Shown here one piece after another: positions 1-9,132 of a stretch of 33,287 nucleotides of DNA. The DNA lies in the NCBI GenBank assembly GCA_049516635.1, contig JBEKSX010000031.1:1-33287 (forward strand), written 5' to 3'. Every line of letters begins with the position of its first letter. Within the stretch, counting starts at the first letter, position 1. The translations under genes were made by a program, and so were the position numbers. Below the pieces are notes generated by a model. That model had not been told where the DNA came from. It saw only the letters and a program-made list of their open reading frames with translations, and did no database searches. This DNA comes from JBEKSX01 sp049516635. GTDB lineage: Bacteria; Bacteroidota; Ignavibacteria; Tepidaquicellales; OLB5.

Positions 1-768
1 CTTGTAAACCATTCCGATGATGCTTTCCCCCTTTCACATAAAATGTGGCTTGAACAGGCAAAGAATTTTAGTAATAAGTACCGGGTTATCACTTATGACA
101 TGAGAGGTTTTGGAGATAGTTATGAAGAGAACGGTATATATACAATCGACTCGCATGCTGACGACCTATTTACAATAATAGACAGGTTAAAGGTCGTGAA
201 GCCCATTGTTATAGGCCTTTCCATGGGCGGTTACATCTTATTGAGGGCTGTCGATCGTGACCAGAATAAATTCAAAGCAGTAGTTTTGTGTGATACCAGG
301 ACAGAAGCTGACACAAACGAAGGCAAGCTGAACAGGGCAAAACAGATAAAACAGATCCGCACAGGCGGCAAGACGGAATTTATTGAAACATTCCTGGAAA
401 ACACATTCAGCGATACAACTCTGAAAGATCCCGCGAAACAACCCGTAGTGCAGTTTATGAAAAATATTATGACCGAACAGAAAGACACTGCGATGGCAGG
501 AACTTTATTGACTCTTTCTGCGAGGACGGACCAGACTGCCTCTCTAGAAAAAATAAATATACCCATGCTTATTATTGTTGGAGAAAAGGATAAGCTCACA
601 CCACCCGAACTATCAAAAGTTATGTATCAAAAGATACGTAACTCTAAATTATCATTGATACCGGAATCCGGGCACTTTTCCAATGTGGAAAATCCTCAAG
701 CTTTCAATAAAAGCGTTGAGGATTTTATTAATACTTTGAATGACCGAAAGGATTCTAAGTCCGGTTAA
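1..768 (+). CDS. Alpha/beta-fold hydrolase, 5' end cut by the window
   Basis: Serine hydrolase of the alpha/beta-hydrolase fold; substrate not predictable. The first ATG inside the window is at 43, but the frame is open back to base 1 and reads LVNHSDDAFPLSHKMW, which resembles the oxyanion-loop region of the family, so the true start lies upstream. The nucleophile elbow is GLSMGG (serine at about 204-218), the acid is probably Asp in VGEKDKLTPP (near 590), and the histidine is in PESGHFSNVE (near 670). About 255 residues are visible, close to the usual size of 260-280, so only a short N-terminus is missing. It converges with the next gene, and a hairpin covers both stop codons. Fold is certain; specific activity is not. 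Confidence 0.9.
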   Translation, partial: LVNHSDDAFPLSHKMWLEQAKNFSNKYRVITYDMRGFGDSYEENGIYTIDSHADDLFTIIDRLKVVKPIVIGLSMGGYILLRAVDRDQNKFKAVVLCDTRTEADTNEGKLNRAKQIKQIRTGGKTEFIETFLENTFSDTTLKDPAKQPVVQFMKNIMTEQKDTAMAGTLLTLSARTDQTASLEKINIPMLIIVGEKDKLTPPELSKVMYQKIRNSKLSLIPESGHFSNVENPQAFNKSVEDFINTLNDRKDSKSG

Positions 769-798
769 TGCACGGTTACTATCAACCGGACAGTTTCT
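759..798 (+). terminator. Rho-independent terminator after the hydrolase
   Basis: Perfect 8-bp inverted repeat GTCCGGTT (759-766) / AACCGGAC (784-791), followed on the + strand by a T-rich run (AGTTTCTTTTTT). The stem overlaps the stop codon of the + gene and the stop codon of the converging minus-strand gene. The T-tract favours termination of + transcripts. Confidence 0.75.
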
Positions 799-1732
799 TT
801 TTTATTTCACTTAGCATTATTTCGGTCATTGCAGTGAGATCGTAATGTTGTTTCCAGCCCCAATCTTTACGTGCTACGCTGTCATCGATGCTTTTCGGCC
901 ATGATTCTGCTATCTTTTGCCTGAAATCAGGTTTATATGTTATCTCGAACTCCGGTATACACTTCTTTATTTCTGCGGCAAGCTCTTTTGGAGTGAAACT
1001 GATACCTCCTAAGTTGTAACTGGACCTCAGGGACAATTTATCGGCATCCGCTTCCGTAAGCTGTATCGTTGCTTTAATCGCATCGGGCATGAATAACATC
1101 GGCAGTGCAACATCTTCGCTAAGGAAACATTCGTATTTTTTCGATTTGACGGCTTCGTAAAAAATTTCAACCGCATAGTCCGTGGTTCCCCCGCCTGCTT
1201 CAGTTTTATAACTGATAAGACCGGGATATCTGATGCTTCTGACATCAGTCTTATAGCGGTTATAATAATATTCGCACCACCTCTCGCCCGCTACTTTGGT
1301 TATTCCGTAAACAGTGCTCGGTTCCATTATTGTAGTTTGCGGTGTCATAACTTTCGGTGTAGTATGACCGAAGACCGCAATCGAACTCGGCCAGAATATT
1401 TTTTTTATCCCATCCTCACGTGAAAGATCGAGCACGTTCAACAGTCCTTTCATATTGATGTCCCATGCCTGCAGGGGCAGCTTTTCGGCATTACCGGATA
1501 ATACTGCAGCAAGATGGTATACCTGTGTGATCTTGTTTCTGATTACAAAATGGATCAATGTTTTATTATCCAGAACATCCAGGATCTGAAACGGACCACC
1601 GTCCAGAACATCCCTGGGTGCCTGTTTAATATCGGTTGCAAAAACATTTTCTCCCCCATAATTCTCTCTTATCGCAAGCGTGAGCTCAGATCCTATTTGT
1701 CCTGAAGCACCGATTATGAGTATTTTCTCCAT
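782..1732 (-). CDS. L-threonine 3-dehydrogenase, SDR (epimerase-like) type
   Basis: NAD-dependent oxidation of L-threonine to 2-amino-3-ketobutyrate, the first step of threonine breakdown to glycine and acetyl-CoA; cytosolic. The 316-aa length is typical of the short-chain/extended SDR form of TDH. The NAD-binding GASGQIG lies at residues 8-14, the serine region PSSIAVFG at about 115-122, and the catalytic YGITK (YxxxK) at 142-146. The later blocks RYPGLIS, GGGTTDYAVEIF, FTPKELA, ESWP and DDSVARKDWGW match the animal and bacterial SDR-type TDH signature as I know it, which separates it from UDP-sugar epimerases. An AGAGGA Shine-Dalgarno-like site sits about 7 nt before the ATG. No 2-amino-3-ketobutyrate CoA ligase is seen nearby. 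Confidence 0.9.
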   Translation of the reverse strand: MEKILIIGASGQIGSELTLAIRENYGGENVFATDIKQAPRDVLDGGPFQILDVLDNKTLIHFVIRNKITQVYHLAAVLSGNAEKLPLQAWDINMKGLLNVLDLSREDGIKKIFWPSSIAVFGHTTPKVMTPQTTIMEPSTVYGITKVAGERWCEYYYNRYKTDVRSIRYPGLISYKTEAGGGTTDYAVEIFYEAVKSKKYECFLSEDVALPMLFMPDAIKATIQLTEADADKLSLRSSYNLGGISFTPKELAAEIKKCIPEFEITYKPDFRQKIAESWPKSIDDSVARKDWGWKQHYDLTAMTEIMLSEIKKKLSG

Positions 1733-1870
1733 TAATTATCCTCTTCTCTTAACCGCAGAATCAGCGTAAGCAACTTACTTACTTTTCTGCGTGACTTTAT
1801 TTTTTTACGATTAGCGTTTGGTTTCTTATTAATAATTACGACTATCCGTGATCTCTACAGTTTATCTTAA

Positions 1871-3232
1871 TTATATCCCCTCAATTACCACCTCCGGTTT
1901 AACAAGATCCTTCTTTATCAATGCAGGCCAGTATGCAACAACCTCTGAAGGCTTCGGTCTCCCTCCGGCAAAACCGGTTACTCCCGGCGGACCCGTGAGT
2001 ATCAACGGTGCTATCTCTTTACCGAATCTCTCGATTGCTTCTTTATCTTGACCCCTTACCCCTATCCTGAGCACAACTTCACTCAGATCGTCTCTTTTCT
2101 TAACCAGGGGCCCGTGGCACGAGTTATATCCTACAAATTCTGTTCTTATCTCATCGAATTTCAAGCCCAGGTTCTCGAGACGTGTTCTTAATAGCTTATC
2201 CGCAGCTTCGGCCTTTTTTAACGCATCGGGGGCAGAATATGTCAATGAGCTTACGGCGCTGAAACCGTCCGCATAAGACATGGACACTTTATAAAATTCA
2301 GTTGCGGGTCTGCCCTTTATCCCGAATACTTTCACCCTGTCATTCCCCGCCTGCTCAAGATGAATTGAGGTGAAATCGGCTATGCAGTCGGGTGTTATAT
2401 ATTCACGCGGGTCCCCAATCTCATATACCAATTGTTCGCTAACAGTTTCCACAGAGACCAGCCCGCCGGTCCCGGGATGTTTTGTAACGTAAAAATTGCC
2501 ATCGGGATATGCTTCAATGATAGGAAAACCTATTCCGGCCATATCCTTTACACTCTCCCAATCACCCAGAAAATTTCCACCGCTCGCCTGTGCCCCGCAT
2601 TCGATAATATGTCCCGCAATTGTTCCTGCCGAGAGCTTATCCCAATCATTCATCTTCCAGAGGAATTCGTATATCATTGGTGCCAAGGTCAGTCCGGTAT
2701 CGGTCACACGTCCTGTTATCACAATATCGGCATCTAGCTTTAAGGCATCAACAACGGGCTCAGCTCCAAAATAGACGTTTGCGCTCAATACCTTATTTTT
2801 TATAAAATTGGCACTTTCTCCCGATTCCATATTATTGAGAGAAGCACCTTTACCCATCAATTCTTCTATTTGATCGAGTATGTTATCTCCCGTTACTATT
2901 CCGATCTTGATCCCTTTTACACCGAGCTTTTTAGCTGTCTCGAAAACTGCATCCCGGCAGGAGATCGGGTTTACGCCTCCTCCGTTAGTAATGATCTTGA
3001 ACTTTTTCTCTTTTAATAGCGGGAGCAGTTTTTCCATTAAGGGAGGGATATCACGGGCATAGCCCAACGAAGGATTTTTTATTTTCTGCTTCTGAAGGAT
3101 CGACATCGTAACCTCAGCAAGATAATCCATTACGAGATAATCAATGCTTCCTTTAGTTGCCTGATGTATCGGCGCATCGATCAGGTCCCCCCAGAACCCC
3201 TGACCGGAAGCAATTTTTATAAAATCCTTCAT
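1871..3232 (-). CDS. Acyclic terpene utilization AtuA-like (DUF1446) family protein
   Basis: 453 aa, covering the whole AtuA/DUF1446 domain. Recognisable blocks are the N-terminal IASGQGFWGDLIDAP, DYLAEVTMSIL, NGGGVNP, ADIVITGRVTDTGLTLAP, ECGAQASGGNF, GIGFPIIEA, TKHPGTGGLVS and YEIGDPREYITPD. The family is named after AtuA of the Pseudomonas citronellol/geranyl degradation cluster, but its biochemistry is poorly defined and most bacterial members lie outside terpene pathways. Here no carboxylase or acyl-CoA dehydrogenase partner is adjacent; it sits upstream of the TDH gene on the same strand with 138 nt between. No Shine-Dalgarno site is evident before the ATG. Family assignment is firm; function is open. 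Confidence 0.85.
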   Translation of the reverse strand: MKDFIKIASGQGFWGDLIDAPIHQATKGSIDYLVMDYLAEVTMSILQKQKIKNPSLGYARDIPPLMEKLLPLLKEKKFKIITNGGGVNPISCRDAVFETAKKLGVKGIKIGIVTGDNILDQIEELMGKGASLNNMESGESANFIKNKVLSANVYFGAEPVVDALKLDADIVITGRVTDTGLTLAPMIYEFLWKMNDWDKLSAGTIAGHIIECGAQASGGNFLGDWESVKDMAGIGFPIIEAYPDGNFYVTKHPGTGGLVSVETVSEQLVYEIGDPREYITPDCIADFTSIHLEQAGNDRVKVFGIKGRPATEFYKVSMSYADGFSAVSSLTYSAPDALKKAEAADKLLRTRLENLGLKFDEIRTEFVGYNSCHGPLVKKRDDLSEVVLRIGVRGQDKEAIERFGKEIAPLILTGPPGVTGFAGGRPKPSEVVAYWPALIKKDLVKPEVVIEGI

Positions 3233-3301
3233 TAAATTTTATTTATAATCTATAAATTTAATGAAAAAAGATTGAGAAAGAAATTTAATAAATTCATATC
3301 A

Positions 3302-3335
3302 TAAAAAAAGCTCTTCTTTTTCAAGAAGAGCTTTT
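3302..3335 (-). terminator. Terminator of the 478-aa propeller gene
   Basis: 13-bp perfect stem AAAAGCTCTTCTT (3306-3318) / AAGAAGAGCTTTT (3323-3335) with a 4-nt loop, just beyond the stop codon of the minus-strand gene ending at 3361. A/T runs on both sides give U-tracts in either direction, so it may also act on + transcripts. Confidence 0.85.
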
Positions 3336-3360
3336 AAAAGAATTTATACGCTGCCTTGTG

Positions 3361-4797
3361 CTATTTAATAAGAGCCATTTTCATAGTCTTCGAATAATCC
3401 CCGGCATTGATCCTGTAGAAATATACCCCGCTCGATAAAGAAGAAGCATTGAAGGTTACATTGTACGAACCTGCCGTCTTATTCTCATTCATAATGGTTT
3501 TTACTTCTTTACCCGAGATATCGTAGACCTTGATAGTCACATTCGTTTGTCTAGGCAGATCGAATGTTATTACAGTTGTCGGGTTGAACGGGTTCGGATA
3601 ATTTTGATATAAAGCAAAATCCTTGGGGATGTTATTGTTTTCACCTCTTATACCAACCGGCACAAAAGTGTATTCATAAACTCCCTGCCCCGGCGTTGTT
3701 GCAGTAGCAGTGGCTCCTACACCTCCATACAAAGTACTGTCAGGTGCAGTTCTGAATGAAAACGTACGGAATGCATATGTACCTAAGATCGGACCGCTGT
3801 TAAAAATAAGCCAGTTGTTACCGCCATCGGTAGTTCTATAGACACCGCCGGTACCGGTCGAATAATCTATCCCCGCATAAATTTCTAAAATTGAACCCGG
3901 TCTGAAAAGACATGCTCTTGGATTTGCACCTGCAATAGGGGGCAGACCACTGCTCTTAAGAGTCCATGATGCACCGCCGTTCGTAGAAAGGAAAAATCCT
4001 CCTGTAGTAACGTTCATAAAAAGAACTGCGCCTACATAATTCGAATTTGCTGTACTGACAGTTATACATCTGACGGGATTAATATCAGTAGTTAATTGAG
4101 GTAAACCGTTGCTTATATCAGTCCATAAAGCCCCGGCATTGGTTGATTTGTAAATCTTTACCGGGCCTACCGATGAAAGAACATTAAAAGAAGTACCGGC
4201 GTAGATTGTATTAGGATTAACGGGGTCTATGGCAATACATAATATGTTCTTATCAGTACCCATACCCGTATTAGCAATAACCCAGTTTGTACCGCCGTTT
4301 GTAGTTTTCCAGATACCGTCAGTTGCATCATGGGTAGCATTGAAAATACCGGCATAAACAATATTAGCATTAGTTGGGTCGACAGCTATCGCCTGGATGC
4401 TTCTATCAGAAGTAAAGCCATCGTTATTCACATTGTGCCATGTGGCACCCGCATCCACACTTTTATAAACACCTTTATCAGTTGATGAGGCCGCCAATGA
4501 GTCTGTTCCCGCATATAAGGTACTCGGGTTTGAAACGCTGATCGACAGGCATTGTACATTTTTGTAATTCAGCCCGCTGTTCGAGGTGAACCAATTTAAT
4601 CCTGAATTTGTGCTTTTCACCAGACCTGAATCTATACTGCCGGCATACACAGTGGTCTGCGGTGACGGGTTGACATTTACTGCTAAAATACGTCCATAAG
4701 TCGTAAAATCGGTTGACCAGACATTCGGACCATCATTAGCATACATTAAATGAAGAAAAATGATGAGAAGAGGAATAAAGAGAAGTAGTTTTTTCAT
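3361..4797 (-). CDS. Secreted BNR/VPS10-like beta-propeller protein with T9SS sorting domain
   Basis: 478 aa. The N-terminus MKKLLLFIPLLIIFLHLMYA is a signal peptide. Residues about 25-380 carry repeated propeller blades of the sialidase/sortilin (BNR) type, seen as KSTNSGLNW, KSVDAGATW, KTTNGGTNW, KSTNAGALW, STNGGASW and RTTDGGNNW (Asp-box-like S/T-x-x-G-x-x-W), alternating with 'NPxTxYAGT' strands. Residues about 395-478 are a T9SS C-terminal sorting domain (LYQNYPNPFNPTT, VYDISGKEV, SGVYFYRI, terminal KMALIK). It is therefore expected to cross the outer membrane by T9SS and be anchored or released. No glycosidase catalytic residues are evident; ligand unknown. GGAGG lies a few bases before the ATG. 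Paralogous to the next gene upstream. Confidence 0.88.
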   Translation of the reverse strand: MKKLLLFIPLLIIFLHLMYANDGPNVWSTDFTTYGRILAVNVNPSPQTTVYAGSIDSGLVKSTNSGLNWFTSNSGLNYKNVQCLSISVSNPSTLYAGTDSLAASSTDKGVYKSVDAGATWHNVNNDGFTSDRSIQAIAVDPTNANIVYAGIFNATHDATDGIWKTTNGGTNWVIANTGMGTDKNILCIAIDPVNPNTIYAGTSFNVLSSVGPVKIYKSTNAGALWTDISNGLPQLTTDINPVRCITVSTANSNYVGAVLFMNVTTGGFFLSTNGGASWTLKSSGLPPIAGANPRACLFRPGSILEIYAGIDYSTGTGGVYRTTDGGNNWLIFNSGPILGTYAFRTFSFRTAPDSTLYGGVGATATATTPGQGVYEYTFVPVGIRGENNNIPKDFALYQNYPNPFNPTTVITFDLPRQTNVTIKVYDISGKEVKTIMNENKTAGSYNVTFNASSLSSGVYFYRINAGDYSKTMKMALIK

Positions 4798-4976
4798 GAG
4801 GACCTCCAGTTATTTTAAGATCGTTTTTTAAAAAAATTCGTTTATTAAAATAACAAGTAGAGAATTTGATATAATGTAAATGATTTATTTTCCGCAGTCA
4901 ATACATAAATATAGCTATAATTATTATTTATTAACTACAAATAATCGCTCTCATTTGATATCAAGGGCATGAAGAC

Positions 4977-5007
4977 AAAAAAGCCCGGTTGGATTCCGGG
5001 CTTTTTT
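4977..5007 (-). terminator. Bidirectional terminator after the 777-aa propeller gene
   Basis: Stem GCCCGG (4983-4988) / CCGGGC (4996-5001) with a 7-nt loop, extended by A6 on the left (4977-4982) and T6 on the right (5002-5007). It lies just past the stop of the minus-strand gene ending at 5027, with the A-run serving as its U-tract. Confidence 0.88.
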
Positions 5008-5026
5008 AGGTTTATTAATCTATACC

Positions 5027-7360
5027 TTATTTAACCAGCACCATTCTCTTCACATCCTTGAAATCGCCGGCTTCAATCCTATAGAAGTATACACCGCTTG
5101 CATAGTTAGAAGCGTTAAAATCAATCGTGTAGCTGCCAGCCTGTTTATATTCATTAACAAGCACACTAACTTCGCGTCCCAATAGGTCATAGACGGTCAG
5201 CTTCACAAGCTCTGCCTTCGGCAGCTGGTAAGCTATCTTCGTTGTCGGGTTGAACGGGTTAGGGTAGTTCTGCCCTAATGAGAAATTCTTAGGAACCTGG
5301 TTGTTATTATTTGCAATACCTGTTAATATCTCGTTGTATATTGATATCGTTCCGGAACTCGTAACTGCCCATCCTCTGATCACGTTTCCTGTCATCACAA
5401 AGCTGGTACCATTGTAGCTTCCACTACTCGGAGATGTATATTGTAAAGCAAAGGTTGCACCGTTATCAGTTGATTGGTAAATAATGTTTGCTCTTGCGTA
5501 CCAGAATTTCTGAAGTGCATTCCCAAACCCGATTATACTCCCCGTTCCGGGAACTGTAACCACGGTCCAGTTAACACCGCTGTTAGTTGATCTCAGAGCA
5601 GCACTTTCACCGCACATGCCTATGTTACCGGCCCCATCGAATGAAACGCTGTAAGTATTGACGCTTCCGGTTGTTGCCTGGGCAGTCCAGTTTGTTCCGG
5701 AATTTGTGCTGTAATATACTTTCGTATTATTAGTTCCGAACCAGACTTTCGTTCCTCTTATACACATTGCATTGTTCCATCCGGCTTCACTTGCTGCCTG
5801 TGGAAGATAGAGCCCGGTAGAATCCCAGTTAGTACCGGCATTGGTGGTTTTATATAGTTCCCATCTGCCGCCTACAGGGTCACCGTACAGGTATCCGTTG
5901 GTTGCGCTGAACATCTTAATATCATCAACGAAACCGCCTACTACTGTAAATACCTGTGTCCAGTTTGCACCTCCGTTAGTTGTTTTGAAAACGAATGTGT
6001 TTGAAGGTGATGTGGAAACAAGGCATGTATTGGCATCTATCCCGCAGATAGCGTATACTGCGTCGGTACCTATCGGAGCTCCTGTTACGTTTGTCCATGA
6101 TGATCCGCCATTGGTCGTTCTTAAAACTACGCCGGAATTACCCCCTATCCAACCTATCTGATTGCTGACCGCACTTACAGTATTCAAGCCGGTTGTAACA
6201 GGTGATGTCTGCTCTGACCACCCGATAGGAGTTGGAGCAGGCCATGAATATCCGAATACACCAAATCCTATCGCTGAACATCCTGCATAAAGAGTACTAT
6301 CGCCTAATGTCTTAAATGCAAGTCCCCTCACAGTAAAAGTATTTACCAAATCACCGTTGTTGAAGTCAACCCATGTGTTACCGGCGTCTGTTGTTCTGAA
6401 GACACCCCTGGCAGTGGTTCCGCCTCCATCAAGACCTACGTAGAATTCGGTAGAAGAGCCCGGTCTTATGAGACAGTTCCTGATAAGGGTTCCTGCAACA
6501 GTACCCAGACCGTTTTGTTTCTTTACCCAGAGAGTACCTCCATTAGTTGTTAAATATGCACCCCCTAAGGTATCGTTCATAAACAATCCGGCAAGAACCC
6601 TAGCTGTATCGACAGTACTTATGCTCAGACAACGAACAGGGTCACCCGTTGTAGTACCGGTCGGCAAGCCATTCGATATTTCAATCCAGTTAGTTCCGCC
6701 ATTATAAGTCTTATATATCTTTGTGGGTGTGATAGCTGATGGATTATACGAAGTTCCCGCATATAAGACATTTGGATTCAACGGATTAATAATGAGCGAT
6801 AGAACATTCACAATTGTCATGCCGCCATTTGCCGCAAACCAGTTAGTGCCCCCGTTGGTGGTCTTATAAACCCCGTTCGTTGAGTTAACAAGACCGTCAA
6901 ACACTGTCATCCATGCAGTATTCGGGTCCGTAGGATGAACAACGATTGTCTGTATTCCGACGGATGTTTCAACAATACCGCTGTTCATAAGCGTCCAGCT
7001 GGCACCGGCATTAGTCGATTTATAAACACCGCTGTTGGTAGTCCCGAGCTGGTCCGTTCCGGCATATATAACGCTTGGGTTTGACGGACTGACAGCCAGT
7101 GCTTGAACGTGAATATATGTCATACCGGTGTTCACCTGAATCCAGTTAAGACCTGCATTTGTAGATTTGTAAACGCCGGAATCAAGTCCAGCTTCATAAA
7201 TTGTGTTTTGATTGGGTGGAGTTACTACAATGAGATAAATCCTTCCGAGATTGTTATAAAGCTGAGTCCATGTCAGCGGTCCGTCACTCGTAATAGAAGA
7301 CTGTAAAAATAGTATGAGTGCAAAAAGAGCAATTGGAAGAGAAAAGAAAATTTTTTTCAT
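5027..7360 (-). CDS. Secreted double beta-propeller protein with T9SS sorting domain
   Basis: 777 aa. Signal peptide at residues 1-22 (MKKIFFSLPIALFALILFLQ). The first propeller (about 25-373) aligns blade for blade with the 478-aa neighbour (KSTNAGLNW, KSTNAGASW, KTTNGGTNW, KTYNGGTNW, RTTDAGNTW). A second propeller of a different style, resembling the photosystem II assembly factor Ycf48/HCF136, fills about 378-680 (GWIGGNSGVVLRTTNGGSSW, FKTTNGGANW, YKTTNAGTNW, YSTNSGTNW, RSTNSGVNW). Residues 690-777 are the T9SS sorting domain (LGQNYPNPFNPTTKI, VYDLLGREV, SGVYFYRIEAG, KRMVLVK). A strong GGGGAGG site precedes the ATG. Probably a surface or secreted binding/scaffold protein; ligand unknown. 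Confidence 0.88.
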   Translation of the reverse strand: MKKIFFSLPIALFALILFLQSSITSDGPLTWTQLYNNLGRIYLIVVTPPNQNTIYEAGLDSGVYKSTNAGLNWIQVNTGMTYIHVQALAVSPSNPSVIYAGTDQLGTTNSGVYKSTNAGASWTLMNSGIVETSVGIQTIVVHPTDPNTAWMTVFDGLVNSTNGVYKTTNGGTNWFAANGGMTIVNVLSLIINPLNPNVLYAGTSYNPSAITPTKIYKTYNGGTNWIEISNGLPTGTTTGDPVRCLSISTVDTARVLAGLFMNDTLGGAYLTTNGGTLWVKKQNGLGTVAGTLIRNCLIRPGSSTEFYVGLDGGGTTARGVFRTTDAGNTWVDFNNGDLVNTFTVRGLAFKTLGDSTLYAGCSAIGFGVFGYSWPAPTPIGWSEQTSPVTTGLNTVSAVSNQIGWIGGNSGVVLRTTNGGSSWTNVTGAPIGTDAVYAICGIDANTCLVSTSPSNTFVFKTTNGGANWTQVFTVVGGFVDDIKMFSATNGYLYGDPVGGRWELYKTTNAGTNWDSTGLYLPQAASEAGWNNAMCIRGTKVWFGTNNTKVYYSTNSGTNWTAQATTGSVNTYSVSFDGAGNIGMCGESAALRSTNSGVNWTVVTVPGTGSIIGFGNALQKFWYARANIIYQSTDNGATFALQYTSPSSGSYNGTSFVMTGNVIRGWAVTSSGTISIYNEILTGIANNNNQVPKNFSLGQNYPNPFNPTTKIAYQLPKAELVKLTVYDLLGREVSVLVNEYKQAGSYTIDFNASNYASGVYFYRIEAGDFKDVKRMVLVK

Positions 7361-7628
7361 AATACCTCCCCATAGGTAGTAATAGTTTTTAAAAAGGACT
7401 TAAAAATATTTATTAAAATAGTAATATATATCTAATATAATAAAAAAAATTTTATATTATGCAACTATTAATTGGATTTCAAAGATATAAAGGACTTCGG
7501 AATTCTCAATTACCACGAAATTTTAGTAATTTTGGTTAAAGCAGGGAGTTATTGCTAAAGGGAATTACCCCCTCCGAATAAAAGGTATATTTGAACTGAA
7601 GAAGAAGTTGGGAGCCTTGATCAGATAT

Positions 7629-8582
7629 TTAACTAAATTTACCGGTAGTCACTTCATATTCATTCAACAGATCGTGAATAATCTCTTTTACAGTTTTTAT
7701 TTCCTTCACCAACCCGGATGACTGCCCCATCTCAAGTTCTCCTTCTTCTGTGTCACCCTCGAAAATACCCTTCATCTCCCTTTTTCTTCCGAGCAAAGCC
7801 ATCAGCTCTTCCCCGCTCGCTCCGGACCTTTCCATCGCATCAGCTTCAAGTGCAAATTTATTCTTAAAAAACCTGACGGGAGCTATTTTCTTTAGTGTTA
7901 ATATGGTTGAGCCGTCTTCCGCTTCCACAATTTTTTTCTTGAATTGATCCGAACTTGATGACTCATGGGTAGCAGCGAACCTTGTTCCTATCTGCACACC
8001 CTCGGCACCAAGAGCAAACGCTGCCGCAATCTGCCTCCCGTCAGCAATCCCGCCTGCCGCTATCACAGGGATCTCGACTGCATCCGCTACCTGCGGGACA
8101 AGACAAAATGTAGTAATCTCATCTATTCCGTTATGGCCTCCGGCTTCAAAACCTTCCGCAACGACTGCATCACATCCTTCATCCTGTGCTTTCAGAGCAT
8201 GTTTAACCGAGGCGATGACGTGTACCCAAATTATATCATTCGTTTTTAGATACTTTGAAAAGATTTTCGGATTCCCTGCAGATGTAAATACTATTTTTAT
8301 ATCTTCTCCGATAACTGTCTTGACTATATCTTCAGCATCAGTTCTGGTCAACGGGATATTAACACCAAATGGTTCATTGATCCCGTTCTCATAAAAATAC
8401 ACACGCAATTTTTTTATATGTTCTCTTAGCAGATCGGTTTTCATAGAACCGGAACCGATCAGTCCCAGACATCCGTTCTCGGAAACTGCTGAAGCAAGTT
8501 TCCACCCGGAGGTCCATACCATCCCTGCCTGGACGATCGGATACTTTATTCCGAATAGCTCATTAATTCTGGTTGTTAACAT
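7629..8582 (-). CDS. Nitronate monooxygenase / FabK-like FMN flavoprotein
   Basis: 317 aa, a TIM-barrel FMN protein of the 2-nitropropane dioxygenase family. Visible blocks are YPIVQAGMVWTSG near the N-terminus, EGFEAGGHNG (residues about 143-152, with the histidine used as catalytic base in nitronate monooxygenases), IPVIAAGGIADG (171-182) and EGVQIGTRF (194-202, FMN phosphate binding). The family oxidises alkyl nitronates (such as toxic 3-nitropropionate) or, in the FabK branch, reduces enoyl-ACP; the sequence alone does not decide between them. It stands alone, with 268 nt of AT-rich spacer to the propeller gene. Family call is firm; substrate is not. Confidence 0.85.
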   Translation of the reverse strand: MLTTRINELFGIKYPIVQAGMVWTSGWKLASAVSENGCLGLIGSGSMKTDLLREHIKKLRVYFYENGINEPFGVNIPLTRTDAEDIVKTVIGEDIKIVFTSAGNPKIFSKYLKTNDIIWVHVIASVKHALKAQDEGCDAVVAEGFEAGGHNGIDEITTFCLVPQVADAVEIPVIAAGGIADGRQIAAAFALGAEGVQIGTRFAATHESSSSDQFKKKIVEAEDGSTILTLKKIAPVRFFKNKFALEADAMERSGASGEELMALLGRKREMKGIFEGDTEEGELEMGQSSGLVKEIKTVKEIIHDLLNEYEVTTGKFS

Positions 8583-8669
8583 AGATTTGTTTTGAAAGTT
8601 TAATTATGAACTGAATTAATAAGGAATAGAAAAAAACTAAGTAGATTTATTATCAAGAAATAAGAAGAA

Positions 8670-9131
8670 TTATCCTATATTGTGAAGCAGTTCAATCATT
8701 TCCAGAGCGGTCTCCGCTGCCTCGGCACCTTTATTTTCTGCATCAGGCTGCGACCTTTTCAATGCCTGTTCTTCGGTGTAGCTTGTGAGAACCCCGAATG
8801 TAACCGGAATCCCGCTTTGCAAATTCAGATCCATTATCCCTTTAGTAACGGCATATGAGATATATTCGAAGTGGGCGGTCTCCCCTTTTATTACCGCACC
8901 CAGGCAAACCACTGCATCATACTTTTTTGCGGAACAAAGCTTTTTCGCGGTAAGCGGTATTTCAAATGCACCCGGGCAATAAACTATCGTAATATTCTTT
9001 CCGCTGATGCCCTTTTTTTCGAGAACCGTGCATGCTCCCTTCAGAAGCCCTTCCGTAACCTCACTGTTATAACGGCTTACAGCTATAGCGATACGCAGTA
9101 ATTTCTTTTTAGATATTTTTTTTACTGACAT
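8670..9131 (-). CDS. ribH: 6,7-dimethyl-8-ribityllumazine synthase
   Basis: Condenses 5-amino-6-ribitylaminouracil with 3,4-dihydroxy-2-butanone 4-phosphate, the penultimate step of riboflavin synthesis; forms pentamers or 60-mer capsids. 153 aa is full length for the family. Motifs: SRYN (19-22, aromatic residue stacking on the pyrimidine), PGAFEIP (53-59), GAVIKGETAHFEYI (78-91, containing the active-site histidine at 87) and LKRSQ (124-128, phosphate-binding arginine). Its start lies 1 nt after the stop of the PHP gene, so the two are translationally coupled. No other rib gene is nearby, and no FMN riboswitch is visible. Confidence 0.95.
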   Translation of the reverse strand: MSVKKISKKKLLRIAIAVSRYNSEVTEGLLKGACTVLEKKGISGKNITIVYCPGAFEIPLTAKKLCSAKKYDAVVCLGAVIKGETAHFEYISYAVTKGIMDLNLQSGIPVTFGVLTSYTEEQALKRSQPDAENKGAEAAETALEMIELLHNIG

Positions 9132-9132
9132 A

